This document shows, in pieces, positions 4,740 to 5,175 of a stretch of DNA of 5,175 bases; the stretch's first letter is position 1; the number at the start of each line of letters is the position of its first letter. Location of the stretch: contig CAZDIO010000034.1 of assembly GCA_964505555.1 (NCBI GenBank), positions 1 to 5,175 on the forward strand. Reading direction: 5' to 3'. The notes below the pieces were generated by a model. The model was given only the letters and a program-made list of their open reading frames with translations. It made no database searches and was not told where the DNA came from. The DNA is from CAZDIO01 sp964505555 (lineage in GTDB: Bacteria; Bdellovibrionota_C; UBA2361; SZUA-149; CAZDIO01). The translations under genes were made by a program, and so were the position numbers.

Positions 4740-5043
4740 TGTTCATCTCCCAAACCTTGCCTTCAACGAAGATGCGAGAACGCGTTGTTCTCAAACCATC
4801 TCGTTGTAATTTACCAAATCCATGACTTCCAAAGAACCTTCGGTTTCCCCTAATTACAGAGGTTAACAGACAATAAATGTTTTACACAACCGTGTGAAAT
4901 GCGTGTTAAGAGAGAGGGGATCCACTAGAAGGAAGACAAGTGCCGTTTTTAGAAGCCAATCTTCCTTTTAGTTGATGTTTCTGGTCTCTGGAGTTCTCGG
5001 ATTATTTGTATGTGAGCTCGCTGGTAGCACCTTACTTTTAACT
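4740..5043. promoter_or_regulatory. upstream region of the exported protein gene, with dyads
   Basis: These 304 bp hold no convincing gene. A dyad GAGAAC/GTTCTC (4776-4781 and 4787-4792, 5-nt loop) lies 37 bp before the start codon. An imperfect palindrome, TTTACAC-AACC-GTGTGAAA, is near 4881-4898. An inverted pair, 4925-4936 and 4960-4971, matches at 11 of 12 bp. Any of these could be an operator. No clear -35/-10 pair for the leftward gene could be found by eye. Confidence 0.4.
4925..4971. repeat. 12-bp inverted repeat near the right 116-bp repeat
   Basis: CTAGAAGGAAGA (4925-4936) and TCTTCCTTTTAG (4960-4971) pair at 11 of 12 positions with a 23-nt loop. The remaining position is a G-T wobble. 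It lies about 70 bp before the right-hand repeat. Its role is unknown. Confidence 0.55.
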
Positions 5044-5159
5044 GCCTCAACGGCTTAAATTACAGCATGCTGATCGGTAACTTTTCTGAGATCTATACGA
5101 TAACAACTTAATAAGAAATTTGTTTTAAGTTGTAATAGAAAGTAACCCCATACCAGAAT
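5044..5159. repeat. 116-bp direct repeat, right copy
   Basis: This segment is identical to 830-945 and in the same orientation, 4214 bp away. The bases on either side differ from the left copy: T before, and TAACC after, where the left copy continues GTTCC. The 9-bp inverted repeat recurs at 5103-5133. Perfect identity implies a recent duplication or ongoing gene conversion. Confidence 0.95.
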
Positions 5160-5175
5160 TAACCTATCTGATTTT

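Noticed and set aside
4576..4794. Leftward frame with several Cys and a CxxC-like pattern
   Set aside because: It overlaps the signal peptide and N-terminal half of the 4191-4739 gene in another frame. The GGGAG ribosome site lies inside it, and the competing frame encodes a proper signal peptide, so the Cys pattern is taken as chance.
1..5175. CRISPR array, tRNA or rRNA genes
   Set aside because: There is no regularly spaced repeat array, cloverleaf or rRNA-like stretch by eye. The only tandem repeats are 9-10 bp units without spacers.

Overview
The window looks like an accessory stretch of a bacterial chromosome of moderate G+C content. The sequence alone does not fix the organism. A lipoprotein with an LASC lipobox followed by Gly, a second secreted protein and strong AAGGAGG-type ribosome sites fit a diderm (Gram-negative type) bacterium. 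The repeats at 14-97 and around 967-1010 are of kinds I associate with environmental proteobacteria and related phyla, but I would not go further.

Left part (1-829). A 30-bp inverted repeat lies at 14-97. It is followed by a leftward two-gene module: a DUF4160-family protein (425-658) and, overlapping its 3' end, a ribbon-helix-helix protein resembling BrnA/CopG antitoxins (160-441). This looks like a toxin-antitoxin-type operon, with two overlapping AT-rich palindromes at 657-687 as the likely autoregulatory operator. The second gene has a strong ribosome site buried in the first gene, while the first gene has none visible.

Central part (830-5159). Two identical 116-bp direct repeats (830-945 and 5044-5159), 4214 bp apart, bound a unit of low coding density. 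It holds three well-supported genes, each apparently transcribed alone and each followed by its own GC-rich hairpin: a lipoprotein (1405-2421, +), a protein whose C-terminal third resembles the DNA-binding (SAM-like) N-terminal domain of tyrosine recombinases but which lacks the catalytic domain (2807-3772, +), and a small exported coiled-coil protein (4191-4739, -). The non-coding intervals are long and rich in dyads: an extended hairpin before the lipoprotein gene (1291-1373), a 12-bp inverted repeat before the recombinase-like gene (2704-2758), and a perfect 12-bp dyad with a partial copy between the second and third genes (3882-3898, 4048-4072). Just inside the left repeat are short tandem repeats and a REP-like inverted pair.

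How it may work. The TA-like operon is probably self-contained. The repeat-bounded unit could be lost or amplified as a block by recombination between its 116-bp ends. None of its three proteins can be given a confident function: two carry export signals and one is probably DNA-binding. Whether they form a system is open, and the unit is the part of the window most worth comparing with other genomes.
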